This document shows, piece by piece, positions 26,034-34,639 of a stretch of 64,000 nucleotides of DNA; position 1 is the stretch's first letter, and every line of letters starts with the position of its first letter. The translations under genes and the position numbers were made by a program. The notes beneath the pieces are model-generated. The model ran no database searches. It had not been told where the DNA came from and worked only from the letters and a program-made list of their open reading frames with translations. The stretch lies in the NCBI GenBank assembly GCA_021802425.1, contig JAJZXJ010000007.1, forward strand, positions 1 to 64,000, read 5' to 3'. This DNA is from Acidulodesulfobacterium sp021802425. Its GTDB lineage: Bacteria; SZUA-79; Acidulodesulfobacterales; Acidulodesulfobacteraceae.

Positions 26034-26450
26034 ATGATAGAGCGGACACTTTCCATTATAAAACCGGACGGCGTGAAAAACGGGTTAACGGGAAAAATTA
26101 TTAGACTATTCGAGGAAAACGGCTTTGAGATAAAGGCTGTAAAAAAGGTCCATCTTTCGAAAAGCGAAGCGGAAGGGTTTTACTATGTCCATAAAGAACG
26201 CCCCTTTTTTAACAGCTTAGTTTCTTTTATGACGGAAGGGCCTGTTGTCCTTATCGTGTTATCCGCTGAAAATGCAATTCTAAAAAACCGCGAGTTAATG
26301 GGGGCAACAAACCCAAAAGACGCAAAAGAAGGAACTATCAGAAAAATGTATGCCGAAAGCATTGAAAGAAATGTGGTGCACGGCTCCGACTCTTTGGAAT
26401 CCGCAAAATTCGAAATTCCATATTTCTTTAATGTATTCGAGATATTATAA
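26034..26450 (+). CDS. ndk: Nucleoside diphosphate kinase
   Basis: Transfers phosphate from NTPs to NDPs through a phosphohistidine. 138 aa, normal length. N terminus ERTLSIIKPDGVKNGLTGKI, then GPVVLIVL, NRELMGATNPKDA, and the active-site His in RNVVHGSDSLESA (about residue 115). AAAGGGG precedes the ATG. Its place directly after korC and sucCD fits the common neighbourhood in which NDK interconverts the nucleotides used by succinyl-CoA synthetase. Confidence 0.97.
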   Translation: MIERTLSIIKPDGVKNGLTGKIIRLFEENGFEIKAVKKVHLSKSEAEGFYYVHKERPFFNSLVSFMTEGPVVLIVLSAENAILKNRELMGATNPKDAKEGTIRKMYAESIERNVVHGSDSLESAKFEIPYFFNVFEIL

Positions 26451-26467
26451 TTATATATTATATGTAA

Positions 26468-27115
26468 ATGCTTAATTCAATGTTTGCAAAAAAGGATATA
26501 GGCGGTATAGTAAAACTTTTTGAAAAAAATTACGGAGAACTAAAGCCCTTTTTAAACTTTAACAACGCCTTTCAGCTTTTAATAGCAGTGGTTCTTTCCG
26601 CCCAATGTACCGATAAACGGGTTAATATAATTACCGCAGATTTGTTTAAACGCTACATTAAACCGTCAGACCTCGCCAAAAAAGATTTAAAAGATTTTGA
26701 AGAAGAGATTAAAACCTGCGGCATGTATCACAACAAGGCAAAAAACCTTATAGAAGCCTCTAAAATACTTACCGAAAATTTCGATAATGAAGTCCCCGGG
26801 GATTTCGATTCGCTGGTCAGCCTTCCGGGAGTCGGAAGAAAATCCGCCAATGTAATACTCGGCACTTACTTTAATGAAGAACGGTTTCCGGTAGATACCC
26901 ATGTATTGCGGGTTGCAAATCGAATCGGGCTTGTGAACCGGAAAACCCCCGAAAAAACAGAGGACGACCTTACCGCAATAATTCCTCCGAATCTCTGGAT
27001 GAAAATGCACCGCTGGCTTATTTATCACGGCAGAACTTACTGCATTGCCAAAAATCCAAAATGCGCTGATTGCTTCCTGAAAGATTATTGCCTTTATTAT
27101 AAGTCTAAAATGTGA
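26468..27115 (+). CDS. nth: Endonuclease III (DNA glycosylase/AP lyase)
   Basis: Base-excision repair enzyme for oxidised pyrimidines, 215 aa. The helix-hairpin-helix LPGVGRKSANVILG contains the catalytic Lys, PVDTHVLRVANR the catalytic Asp, and the C-terminal CIAKNPKCADCFLKDYC is the full 4Fe-4S loop (C-x7-C-x2-C-x5-C spacing as read). It starts 17 bases after ndk and is probably the distal part of the same transcript. Confidence 0.96.
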   Translation: MLNSMFAKKDIGGIVKLFEKNYGELKPFLNFNNAFQLLIAVVLSAQCTDKRVNIITADLFKRYIKPSDLAKKDLKDFEEEIKTCGMYHNKAKNLIEASKILTENFDNEVPGDFDSLVSLPGVGRKSANVILGTYFNEERFPVDTHVLRVANRIGLVNRKTPEKTEDDLTAIIPPNLWMKMHRWLIYHGRTYCIAKNPKCADCFLKDYCLYYKSKM

Positions 27116-27162
27116 TATTAATCATAAAAATTAAAAGATTAACCTGATATAATAAATCCCAA

Positions 27163-27585
27163 ATGAGCCCAGTAATAAGATACTTTACCATAGCTTCTTT
27201 ATTATACTTAATTATCGGGGCGGGTCTCGGCTTAGTTATGGCAATTTATCCTCCGTGGGTTAACTATTTACTTTTAGCCCATGTTCATTTTCTTTTGCTG
27301 GGATTCATTGCTATGATGATATATTCCGTAGGTTATCATGTTTTACCCCGTTTCAGCGGCTTTAAACTTTATAGCGAAATACTCGTAACGGTTCAATTTT
27401 ACCTCGCCAATATAGGATTAATCGGTATGGCTTTTACATGGATTATTTCAGAAGACGGGTCTTCCGGATTTTATTCTATTTTAGCCCTTAGCTTTTTTGC
27501 CTTAATGGAGTTTTCGGGTATCTGTATTTTTGTTTTTAATAATATTATGACATTATCGGGCAAGGGTGGAAGGATGATGCCGTAA
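27163..27585 (+). CDS. Small membrane protein resembling part of heme-copper oxidase subunit I
   Basis: 140 aa, four predicted membrane helices. Helix 2 begins with LLLAHVHFLLLGF (His40, His42) and is followed by MMIYSVGYHVLPRFSG with His59. These His-rich contexts are like those around heme-binding helices of oxidase/nitric-oxide-reductase subunit I. At this length it can represent only about four of the twelve helices and lacks the copper-site histidines, so oxidase activity is not expected. Similar stand-alone proteins exist as 'cytochrome c oxidase subunit I-like' hypotheticals. It may bind heme; function is unknown. Confidence 0.6.
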   Translation: MSPVIRYFTIASLLYLIIGAGLGLVMAIYPPWVNYLLLAHVHFLLLGFIAMMIYSVGYHVLPRFSGFKLYSEILVTVQFYLANIGLIGMAFTWIISEDGSSGFYSILALSFFALMEFSGICIFVFNNIMTLSGKGGRMMP

Positions 27586-27592
27586 ACCGGAT

Positions 27593-28225
27593 TTATTTTA
27601 ATTGCAGAACTTTGTGAAGCTGTATTCCCAGCCTGACATTCAATTCATCTCTTAATATTTTTAATGCCAGATCTTTCGAAGACATAGAGGCAAAGGCCGC
27701 GGAGAATATAATTTTTGATGTTTTTATCAAGTTATTTTTTAAAAAATCTTTAGCAAAGGCATAATCATCTTCCGTTCCTATAACAAACTTCAGCTCATCC
27801 GTTGCAGTAATATAATCTAAATTTTTATAATTATTCTTATGGGAAAAACCGCTTGAAGGACATTTTATATCGACAATTTTTATAACATGCCCGGGAACGC
27901 TTTTTAAGTCTATCGACCCGTTGGTTTCTAATAATACCGTATAATTTAATTTTATTAATTCATCGAACAATCCATAAACGGCTTCCTGAATTAAGGGTTC
28001 GCCGCCGGTAATCTCCACAAGCCTTATTTTTCCGCCTATCTTACTTAAATCATTAACAATTTCGCTTACGGCTAATTTTCTGGAATTTTCGGTCGTTAAA
28101 GCCTCTTCGGTATCGCAATAAGAACATTTAAGGTTGCAGCCCGCAAGCCTGACGAACTTACATGGATAACCGGCAAAGGAAGATTCGCCCTGAATACTGT
28201 AGAAAATATCGTTTACGAACAACAT
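27593..28225 (-). CDS. queE: 7-carboxy-7-deazaguanine synthase (radical SAM)
   Basis: Radical-SAM enzyme of queuosine/preQ0 synthesis that converts 6-carboxytetrahydropterin to 7-carboxy-7-deazaguanine. 210 aa, normal length. The N terminus FYSIQGESSFAGYPCKFVRLAGCNLKCSYCDTEE is shown by GCNLKCSYCDT (CX3CX2C) and the substrate-binding QGES. VEITGGEPLIQ follows as the SAM-binding GGE motif. Other queuosine genes are not in the window. The gene runs convergent with the oxidase-like gene and divergent from tatA. Confidence 0.93.
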   Translation of the reverse strand: MLFVNDIFYSIQGESSFAGYPCKFVRLAGCNLKCSYCDTEEALTTENSRKLAVSEIVNDLSKIGGKIRLVEITGGEPLIQEAVYGLFDELIKLNYTVLLETNGSIDLKSVPGHVIKIVDIKCPSSGFSHKNNYKNLDYITATDELKFVIGTEDDYAFAKDFLKNNLIKTSKIIFSAAFASMSSKDLALKILRDELNVRLGIQLHKVLQLK

Positions 28226-28289
28226 TTTAGTCCTTTCATTTGAATATTTTAATAAATTATTATATAATTTTTATATAGGGGGTAAAAAA

Positions 28290-28646
28290 ATGTTTGGAAT
28301 AGGAACACCCGAAATACTTATTATTATCGTAGTTGCTCTATTAATATTCGGCCCCACGAAACTTCCGGAGCTTGGCAAAACTCTCGGTAAGGGACTCAGG
28401 GAGTTTAAAAAAGCATCTTCGGATTTAAAAGAGCAAATTAATCCCTTGAATGAGGGAGAGCAGCCGCAGCCGGAATCCCCAAACCTGATTTCCGGCGAAA
28501 AGACGGCAGGCAAAAAGAAACGGCAGGCTAAAAGAAAACCGGCTAAAGCGCCAAAAACCCGTTCAAAAAAACCTGCGCAGGGGGCGGCCAAAGCAATCCC
28601 GGCGAAAAGGTCAAAAACTAAAAGCGATAAACAAAAACCTCAGTAG
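28290..28646 (+). CDS. tatA: Twin-arginine translocase TatA/E-type subunit
   Basis: Membrane pore component of the Tat system, 118 aa. The short N-terminal helix starts with a GIGTPEILIIIVVALLIFG segment, followed by the hinge and amphipathic helix GPTKLPELGKTLGKGLREFKKASSDL, the TatA/B hallmark. The tail (from about 55) is long, basic and Ala/Pro/Lys-rich. It is relevant to this window because the formate dehydrogenase alpha subunit at 43-46 kb carries a twin-arginine signal. tatC is not present here. Confidence 0.93.
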   Translation: MFGIGTPEILIIIVVALLIFGPTKLPELGKTLGKGLREFKKASSDLKEQINPLNEGEQPQPESPNLISGEKTAGKKKRQAKRKPAKAPKTRSKKPAQGAAKAIPAKRSKTKSDKQKPQ

Positions 28647-28659
28647 TTGTTCTTTAAAG

Positions 28660-31158
28660 CTAAATATCCAAATTTACCACATTAAGGGCGTTATCTTCAA
28701 TAAACTTACGCCTCGGCTCAACCTTATCGCCCATCAGAATGTCAAACATTCCATCTGCCTCCACAAGGTCGTTTATATTAACCTTTCTTAATGTCCTCGT
28801 CTCTTTGTTCATAGTTGTTTGCCAGAGTTGCTCGGGGTTCATTTCTCCAAGGCCTTTATATCTTTGAATGGAAATATTTTGGGGAATTTTTGATTTAATA
28901 ATGTCATAAAATTCATCCCGATTTTTTATTTCAAACTTTCTGGATTCTACTACAACAACCAAATTGGAAAAATCTAATGATTTTATCTCTTTGTCCAAAT
29001 TATAAATTGTTTTGTAGTCGATGGAGTCTAAAAACTTTTTATCGATATAAGTAGGGGGATTAAAGTTATCGTATTGAACTAATACTTTAAAATAGTCTTC
29101 AAAATCGGCATCGCCCGTGACGCTTATATTGCAATTCAGGCTTTGAAAATCATTGATTAACATGGCTAATTTGCCTGAATATTTTGGGCCGAGGGATGTT
29201 CCCGGCTCTTTGGCAATCAATAGATCGTTTGCGGTAAAATCGCCGTTTATTAAGTATTCCGCTATCTTTTTATTTATATGGATTTTACTTAATTTATCGA
29301 TTAAACTCTTGTAAGCTTTTATTTTATTAATCGCATCTTTAATCCATTTTTTATCTAAAATATGTTCTTCGTTCGAACCTTCCGGCTTTCTATAAACGCT
29401 TAAAGAATTAAGGGACTCGTTTAAAAGATATTCGTCCAGGGATTCCTCATCTTTAAGATAATGTTCGCCGTTACCCTTTTTGATCCTGTAAAGCGGCGGT
29501 AAAGCGATATAAAGATAACTGTTTTCTATAACTTCTTTCATATATCTGTAAAAAAAAGTAAGCAGCAATGCCCTGATGTGCGAGCCGTCCACATCGGCAT
29601 CGGTCATTATGATTATCTTATGGTATCTCAGTTTTTCTAAATTAAAAAAACTTTCTTCTTTTTTAGAACCGGAGGTGATTCCGCCGCCTAAAGCGGTAAT
29701 TAATATTTTTATCTCTTCTGAACCCAGCATTTTTTCGAGTCTGGCTTTTTCGACATTTAATATCTTTCCTTTTAAGGGGAGTATGGCTTGATATTTCCTA
29801 TCCCGCCCTTGTTTGGCGCTGCCGCCTGCCGAGTCCCCTTCTACTATATATATTTCGCACTGCGAAGGGTCTTTTTCCTGGCAATCGGCTAATTTTCCGG
29901 GTAAAGATGAAAAATCTAATAAACTTTTCCTCCTGACAAGTTCCTTTGCTTTTCTTGCAGCTTCTCTTGCCCTTGAGGCGTCTAATGCTTTTTCCACTAT
30001 TATTTTTGCAACAGGGGGATTTTCGTCAAAAAATTCGGTAAGCTTTTCATTCACTAAAGATTCAACGACACCTTTAACGAAGCTGTTGCCGAGTTTAGTT
30101 TTAGTTTGGCCCTCAAACTGGGGATTGGGCATTTTAACGCTTATAACGGCGATTAAACCCTCTCTTACATCATCGCCTGAAATTTGAATAACTTCGTTGC
30201 GTTTACCGCCTCTATCTTTAAAATTGGCTAAATTTGCCGTGTAATAATTATTTATAACCCTTGTTAAAGCAGATTTAAAGCCTACTAAATGCGTCCCTCC
30301 TTCCTTTGTGTTGATATTGTTTACATACGAATATAATATTTCGGAATAGCCGTCGTTATATTGCAGGGAGATTTCCGTTATAACATCGTCTTTTTTTGCC
30401 GATATTAAAATCGGTTCTTTTATAATGACGCTTTTATTCTGATTTATATATTCGACAAAAGATTTAATGCCGCCGTCATATTTAAAGTCATGTGATTTAT
30501 TATTGATTTCGTCTATAATATTTATATGTATGCCTGCATTTAAAAAGGCAAGCTCCCTTAGCCTGTTTGATAATATATCAAAATCGAAGCTGTTAGCCTC
30601 CATAATCTCGTCATCGGGTGAAAAGGTTATGGATGTTCCTCTTTTTGCGGTCTTTTCGCATTGTTCAAGTTTGCCGAGGGGGACGCCTTTGCTATAGCTT
30701 TGCCTATAAACATGGCCGTCCCTATATATTTCCATATCTAATCTTTTGGACAGCGCGTTCACGACGGAGATGCCGACGCCGTGAAGACCGCCGGATACCT
30801 TATATGATTTTTTATCAAACTTGCCTCCGGCATGAAGTACGGTAAGAACAACCTGTGCCGCTGAAACACCCTGGGGCTCGTGAATATCCACGGGGATCCC
30901 TCTTCCGTCATCTTCTACGGTAATACTGCCGTTAATGTTGATGCGGACATATATATTTTTACAATAGCCGGCTAATGCTTCGTCTATGCTGTTATCCACA
31001 ACCTCGTAAACTAAATGGTGAAGTCCTTCTATGCCGGTTGAACCTATATACATTCCGGGTATCTTTCTAACGGCCTCCAATCCTTCCAAAACCTGAATAT
31101 CAGAGCCTTTATAGGTTCCGCCGCTATCTTTATATAAATTTTTTTCGTTTTCGCTCAT
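28660..31158 (-). CDS. gyrB: DNA gyrase subunit B
   Basis: ATPase subunit of gyrase, 832 aa. The GHKL ATPase domain has VDNSIDEALAG and VEDDGRGIPVDIHEPQ near the N terminus, then HAGGKFDKKSYKVSGGLHGVG. The Toprim domain has YIVEGDSAGGSAKQGRD, LPLKGKILNVEKAR and the acidic MTDADVDGSHI. The C terminus is family-typical (QRYKGLGEMNPEQLWQTTMN). It is slightly longer than average because of extra sequence around residues 540-680. It starts 20 bases after dnaN and belongs to the leftward origin cluster dnaA-dnaN-gyrB. Confidence 0.98.
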   Translation of the reverse strand: MSENEKNLYKDSGGTYKGSDIQVLEGLEAVRKIPGMYIGSTGIEGLHHLVYEVVDNSIDEALAGYCKNIYVRININGSITVEDDGRGIPVDIHEPQGVSAAQVVLTVLHAGGKFDKKSYKVSGGLHGVGISVVNALSKRLDMEIYRDGHVYRQSYSKGVPLGKLEQCEKTAKRGTSITFSPDDEIMEANSFDFDILSNRLRELAFLNAGIHINIIDEINNKSHDFKYDGGIKSFVEYINQNKSVIIKEPILISAKKDDVITEISLQYNDGYSEILYSYVNNINTKEGGTHLVGFKSALTRVINNYYTANLANFKDRGGKRNEVIQISGDDVREGLIAVISVKMPNPQFEGQTKTKLGNSFVKGVVESLVNEKLTEFFDENPPVAKIIVEKALDASRAREAARKAKELVRRKSLLDFSSLPGKLADCQEKDPSQCEIYIVEGDSAGGSAKQGRDRKYQAILPLKGKILNVEKARLEKMLGSEEIKILITALGGGITSGSKKEESFFNLEKLRYHKIIIMTDADVDGSHIRALLLTFFYRYMKEVIENSYLYIALPPLYRIKKGNGEHYLKDEESLDEYLLNESLNSLSVYRKPEGSNEEHILDKKWIKDAINKIKAYKSLIDKLSKIHINKKIAEYLINGDFTANDLLIAKEPGTSLGPKYSGKLAMLINDFQSLNCNISVTGDADFEDYFKVLVQYDNFNPPTYIDKKFLDSIDYKTIYNLDKEIKSLDFSNLVVVVESRKFEIKNRDEFYDIIKSKIPQNISIQRYKGLGEMNPEQLWQTTMNKETRTLRKVNINDLVEADGMFDILMGDKVEPRRKFIEDNALNVVNLDI

Positions 31159-31178
31159 TAATTACCTCATTTAATATA

Positions 31179-32360
31179 TTAATATCTCATAGGCATAAAT
31201 ACGCCTATAATTTCCATTATTTTACCCTCGCCTTTTTTGTTATCCGTGAACGGCTCGATGACGAACGGGGTGTAAATCGTGTTAAACTTGACTTGTATAT
31301 TTTCCTCTATAATGTTTAAGATAAAATCCATAATATACCTTGAATTTAATTTAATACTTATGGGTTCGCCGCTATACTTAATATCTAATTCGTCGCTTGC
31401 CTCTCCAACGCTTGTATTTACAGTTTTAATTAGTAAATTATTATCGCTGAAACTTAGTTCTATAGAATGACTTTTTTCCTCGGCTAATAAAGAAACCCTT
31501 TTAATCGAATTAAAAAAATTCTTAGTATTTATTATCGATGTCTTATAATTATCTTTAGGTATTACGGTTTGATAATCCGGAAATTTTCCTTCGATTAATC
31601 TGGATATAAGCTCGGTACCCTTAAAATTAAAAAATATATTATTTGAATTTATTGAAATATTAACCGAATCAAATTTATCCAACTTCAAAATCTCGGCTAA
31701 AACCTTTTTGGGTATTATCACTCCATTTTTTAACAAATCATAAATACCTTCATTTGTTTTACTGCTATAAATAATTTCCGCTTGAGCTAAAGCTAATCTA
31801 TGCCCATCGGTTGCAACTAATCTGAGATAATCCTTCCCATTTAAATTAACCAAAACAAAATATACGCCCGTAAGATTTCTCTTTGTCTCTTCGTTCGCCG
31901 CCGTGGAAAATATAACATTATTAATAAGTTTCTTTAATATTTTAAAATCGATATTAAAATTATCTTCCGATTTAAAATCAACAATCGTCGGATAATCTAT
32001 GGCGGGCACCGTTGTTAATTTAAAAACCGTTTTTTTATAGCTGATAGTAATAATTCCTGAATCATTTTCTTTAAAACTTATAAAAATACCGTCTTCGGTT
32101 TTACTTTCAGGAAACTCTTTTACAACTCCGTAAGTTTTTTTTGAATTTACGGCAACCTTTCCTTCGGAGGTAACTTCCGCTTTGCAATATGTTATAATGC
32201 TAATTTCTAAATCCGTTGCGCTTATTTTAATAGAATCTTTTCCTATATTTTCTATTAAAAGATTAGAAAGAATGGGCAGGGTTCCTTTTCTTTCGGATGC
32301 CCCTTGAACTATAAATAAGCAATTTAGAAAACTCTCCTTTTTAATTTTAAAATTTAACAT
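31179..32360 (-). CDS. dnaN: DNA polymerase III beta sliding clamp
   Basis: Ring-shaped processivity factor, 393 aa, with three repeated clamp domains. Landmarks are the N-terminal KKESFLNCLFIVQGASERKG, the mid-protein LVATDGHRLALAQAE, and the C-terminal VFMPMRY, the typical '(M/L)PMR(L/Y)' end that lines the protein-binding pocket. It lies between gyrB and dnaA on the minus strand. The 250-base gap to dnaA holds iterated 9-mers and a DnaA-type box. Confidence 0.97.
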   Translation of the reverse strand: MLNFKIKKESFLNCLFIVQGASERKGTLPILSNLLIENIGKDSIKISATDLEISIITYCKAEVTSEGKVAVNSKKTYGVVKEFPESKTEDGIFISFKENDSGIITISYKKTVFKLTTVPAIDYPTIVDFKSEDNFNIDFKILKKLINNVIFSTAANEETKRNLTGVYFVLVNLNGKDYLRLVATDGHRLALAQAEIIYSSKTNEGIYDLLKNGVIIPKKVLAEILKLDKFDSVNISINSNNIFFNFKGTELISRLIEGKFPDYQTVIPKDNYKTSIINTKNFFNSIKRVSLLAEEKSHSIELSFSDNNLLIKTVNTSVGEASDELDIKYSGEPISIKLNSRYIMDFILNIIEENIQVKFNTIYTPFVIEPFTDNKKGEGKIMEIIGVFMPMRY

Positions 32361-32610
32361 TTTTTAATTTTCCTATTATTATTATTAATTTAATAATATT
32401 TTAAAAACTTAATAGTAATAGTGGCGTTTAATCTGTTTATAACTCTATAATTACTTAGAATTATTAAATAATACATTGTTTAATAGTATGTGAAATTTTC
32501 ATGCCTTTTCTAAAAAACATTGTTTAATTTTTTTTAATTATTTTTTTTAAACACGATATAAACATGAATTAAACAATTTTATCAACAATATTTTATTAAT
32601 TTTATATAAA
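32361..32610. other. dnaN-dnaA gap with iterated 9-mers and a DnaA-type box (possible second origin part)
   Basis: Very AT-rich. CATTGTTTAAT occurs directly at 32474-32484 and 32518-32528, and its complement core ATTAAACAAT at 32568-32577. TTATCAACA, the same 9-mer as in the palindrome upstream of dnaA, lies at 32579-32587. Clustered 9-mers next to dnaA suggest DnaA or another initiator binding, and with 34024-34425 would make a bipartite origin. There is no open reading frame of note. Confidence 0.5.
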
Positions 32611-34023
32611 CTATGTTTTAATTATTTTAATAATAATATCTAAAGTTTTTTCTAATTCATCGTTATTCTTTAGCATTTTTTTAACTTTATTAACCGCATA
32701 AACAATAGACGAATGATCCTTGCCGCCAAATTTGTCGCCTATTTCGGGAAACGATAAATTAGTGTGATTCCTTATTAAATACATCGCTAATTGCCGGGGA
32801 ACGACAAATTCCTTTAATTTTTTATTTGATTTAATATCGCAGATTTTAATATTAAAATAATTACAGACGACTTTTATTACCGCCTCTGCCGTAATAACCT
32901 TTTCTTCTTCCTTTAAAATATTTAAAGTAGCCTCTCTCGCAAGGTCTATTGAAATAGGTTTTCCGGTAAACGACGAAAAGGCGGCGATTTTAATCATTGC
33001 GCCCTCTAATTCTCTTATATTGGAACTAATTTTATCCGCCAAAAGATTTAAAACATCGTCGGGAAAATCTATATTATTAAGGAAAGCCTTTTTTTTAAGG
33101 ATTGCTATCCTGGTTTCAAAATCGGGCGGTTGAATATCTGCTATTAATCCCCATTCAAATCTTGACCTTATTCTTTCTTCGAGGCTTATAATATCCCTTG
33201 GAATTTTATCGCTTGAAACGACAATCTGTTTCTGGTTTTCATATAACGAATTAAAGGTATAAAAAAACTCCTCCTGGGTGCGTTCTTTTCCTGCAATAAA
33301 TTGTATATCGTCTATTAAAAGCACATCGACATTTCTATATTTATTCCTAAATTCTACCATCTTATCATCCCTTATGGAAGTAATCATTTCATTTGTAAAT
33401 TTTTCCGATGAAACAAGGCATATATTTAAATCCTTTTCTTTAATTATTTTATTAGCGATAGCATTGAGCAAATGCGTTTTGCCCAGCCCGACATCGCTAT
33501 AGATAAACATTGGATTATATGTTTGCCCGGGGAGATTGGCGACGGCAAAGCTGGCCGCATGCGCAAACTGATTTCCAGAGCCTATAACGAAATTTTCGAA
33601 AGTGTATTTGGGATTTAAATTTATGTAATTCTTTTTAAGATTTTTTTTATTCGCAGGTTTATTTTCTGCATCAGACTGCGCGGTTAAAGATACTCTGGTT
33701 AAACAGCTATTATTTTCTTCTTGATTAATTTTATTATTATCCATTTTAATCAGGCTTTGATAATAATTTTTAATATCATAGCCGTTTTCGTCGTTTATAT
33801 CGTAAATAAAATTTAATTCATCGTTATTGTTTAGTTTTTTCCAGATATTTAAAATAATATCTTTATAAGATTCGTTTATAATATCTTTAAAGAATTTATT
33901 AGGGACAGAAAAGGTTATGGTATTTTTATTCAATGTAATATTGGCAGGAATAAACCAGATATTAAAATTATTACTGCCTATCTCTTTTCTTAATTCTTCC
34001 AATAAAGGTTCTACAAAATCCAT
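32611..34023 (-). CDS. dnaA: Chromosomal replication initiator DnaA
   Basis: AAA+ origin-binding initiator, 470 aa. Domain I at the N terminus, an Asn/Lys-rich domain II (about 95-135), then the AAA+ core with YTFENFVIGSGNQFAHAAS, Walker A YSDVGLGKTHLLNA, Walker B VDVLLIDDIQFIAGKERTQEEFF and the arginine finger region LEERIRSRFEWG. The DNA-binding domain IV ends the protein with the DnaA signature FPEIGDKFGGKDHSSIVYAVNK. It is read leftward from the putative oriC. Confidence 0.98.
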   Translation of the reverse strand: MDFVEPLLEELRKEIGSNNFNIWFIPANITLNKNTITFSVPNKFFKDIINESYKDIILNIWKKLNNNDELNFIYDINDENGYDIKNYYQSLIKMDNNKINQEENNSCLTRVSLTAQSDAENKPANKKNLKKNYINLNPKYTFENFVIGSGNQFAHAASFAVANLPGQTYNPMFIYSDVGLGKTHLLNAIANKIIKEKDLNICLVSSEKFTNEMITSIRDDKMVEFRNKYRNVDVLLIDDIQFIAGKERTQEEFFYTFNSLYENQKQIVVSSDKIPRDIISLEERIRSRFEWGLIADIQPPDFETRIAILKKKAFLNNIDFPDDVLNLLADKISSNIRELEGAMIKIAAFSSFTGKPISIDLAREATLNILKEEEKVITAEAVIKVVCNYFNIKICDIKSNKKLKEFVVPRQLAMYLIRNHTNLSFPEIGDKFGGKDHSSIVYAVNKVKKMLKNNDELEKTLDIIIKIIKT

Positions 34024-34074
34024 AAATTTATTATTTTAGTATTATTTATAATAAGAGGAATATTAGAATTAAAC

Positions 34075-34102
34075 AGAGTTATCAACACTTGTTGATAACT
34101 CT
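34075..34102. promoter_or_regulatory. 28-bp palindrome of two convergent DnaA-type boxes
   Basis: Two 13-base arms (AGAGTTATCAACA and its complement) with a 2-base centre. Each contains TTATCAACA, one change from the classic TTATCCACA DnaA box. It lies 52-79 bases upstream of the dnaA start codon, where DnaA could both open the origin and repress its own gene. Confidence 0.65.
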
Positions 34103-34354
34103 AAAAGTATAATAATTACGATAAGTTATATTTTAAAATTTAAGATTTATTTAAATTAATTTAATACGTTTAATAAATTTTAAAATAAAACAAAATAAAA
34201 ATATGCGATAATTAAAACCTTATCAAATTTTTAAATATATTTCAATAATATTATAATAAATTTTTTATAATAAAATCAATATGTTAGTGAATAAATTTCT
34301 TCTTTCACCCTTATAATAGCATATTTTGGCTTTAAAGTGTGAAAATAAAAATTC

Positions 34355-34383
34355 TTGACATCTTTATTCTTATTTGCTTTAAT
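34355..34383 (+). promoter_or_regulatory. Predicted promoter of the rpmH-rnpA-yidD-yidC operon
   Basis: TTGACA at 34355-34360, a 17-base spacer and TTTAAT at 34378-34383, about 43 bases before the rpmH start codon. The -35 is perfect. It is the only strong match in the gap and drives the operon away from dnaA. Confidence 0.65.
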
Positions 34384-34425
34384 TAAAATTTATCATAATT
34401 TTAAAATTTAGTTTGGAGCAACTTT

Positions 34426-34575
34426 ATGAAACGAACATTTCAACCCAGTAAATTAAAAAGAAAGAGAACGCACGGTTTTTTGAGCCGCATGAGCACAAAG
34501 AACGGAAGATTAGTTTTATCGAGACGCAGAAGAAAAGGGCGCAAGACACTGGTTCCCGTTATAAGTTCCAAATAA
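34426..34575 (+). CDS. rpmH: 50S ribosomal protein L34
   Basis: Small, strongly basic protein of the large ribosomal subunit, 49 aa. The sequence starts MKRTFQPSKLKRKRTHGFLSR and continues with MSTKNGRLVLSRRRRKGRK, diagnostic for L34. It has a short C-terminal extension (TLVPVISSK) compared with the common 44-46 residue forms. GGAG lies 9 bases before the ATG. It begins the rightward rpmH-rnpA-yidD-yidC-mnmE series beside the origin. Confidence 0.97.
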   Translation: MKRTFQPSKLKRKRTHGFLSRMSTKNGRLVLSRRRRKGRKTLVPVISSK

Positions 34576-34639
34576 TTTTTTACTCTTGTAAATTTTTTAT
34601 CGATTACCAAAAATATATTTATTTTTAGCGCCGGCTTTA

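Larger units (their letters stand above)
34024..34425. other. Candidate replication origin (oriC) between dnaA and rpmH
   Basis: 402 bases without a gene, flanked by dnaA on the minus strand and rpmH on the plus strand, the classic origin position. It begins with a DnaA-box palindrome (34075-34102), continues with a long tract almost free of G and C (about 34110-34330) suited to unwinding, and ends with the rpmH promoter. Only a few box-like 9-mers are visible, so further boxes may be degenerate or located in the dnaN-dnaA gap. Confidence 0.65.
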
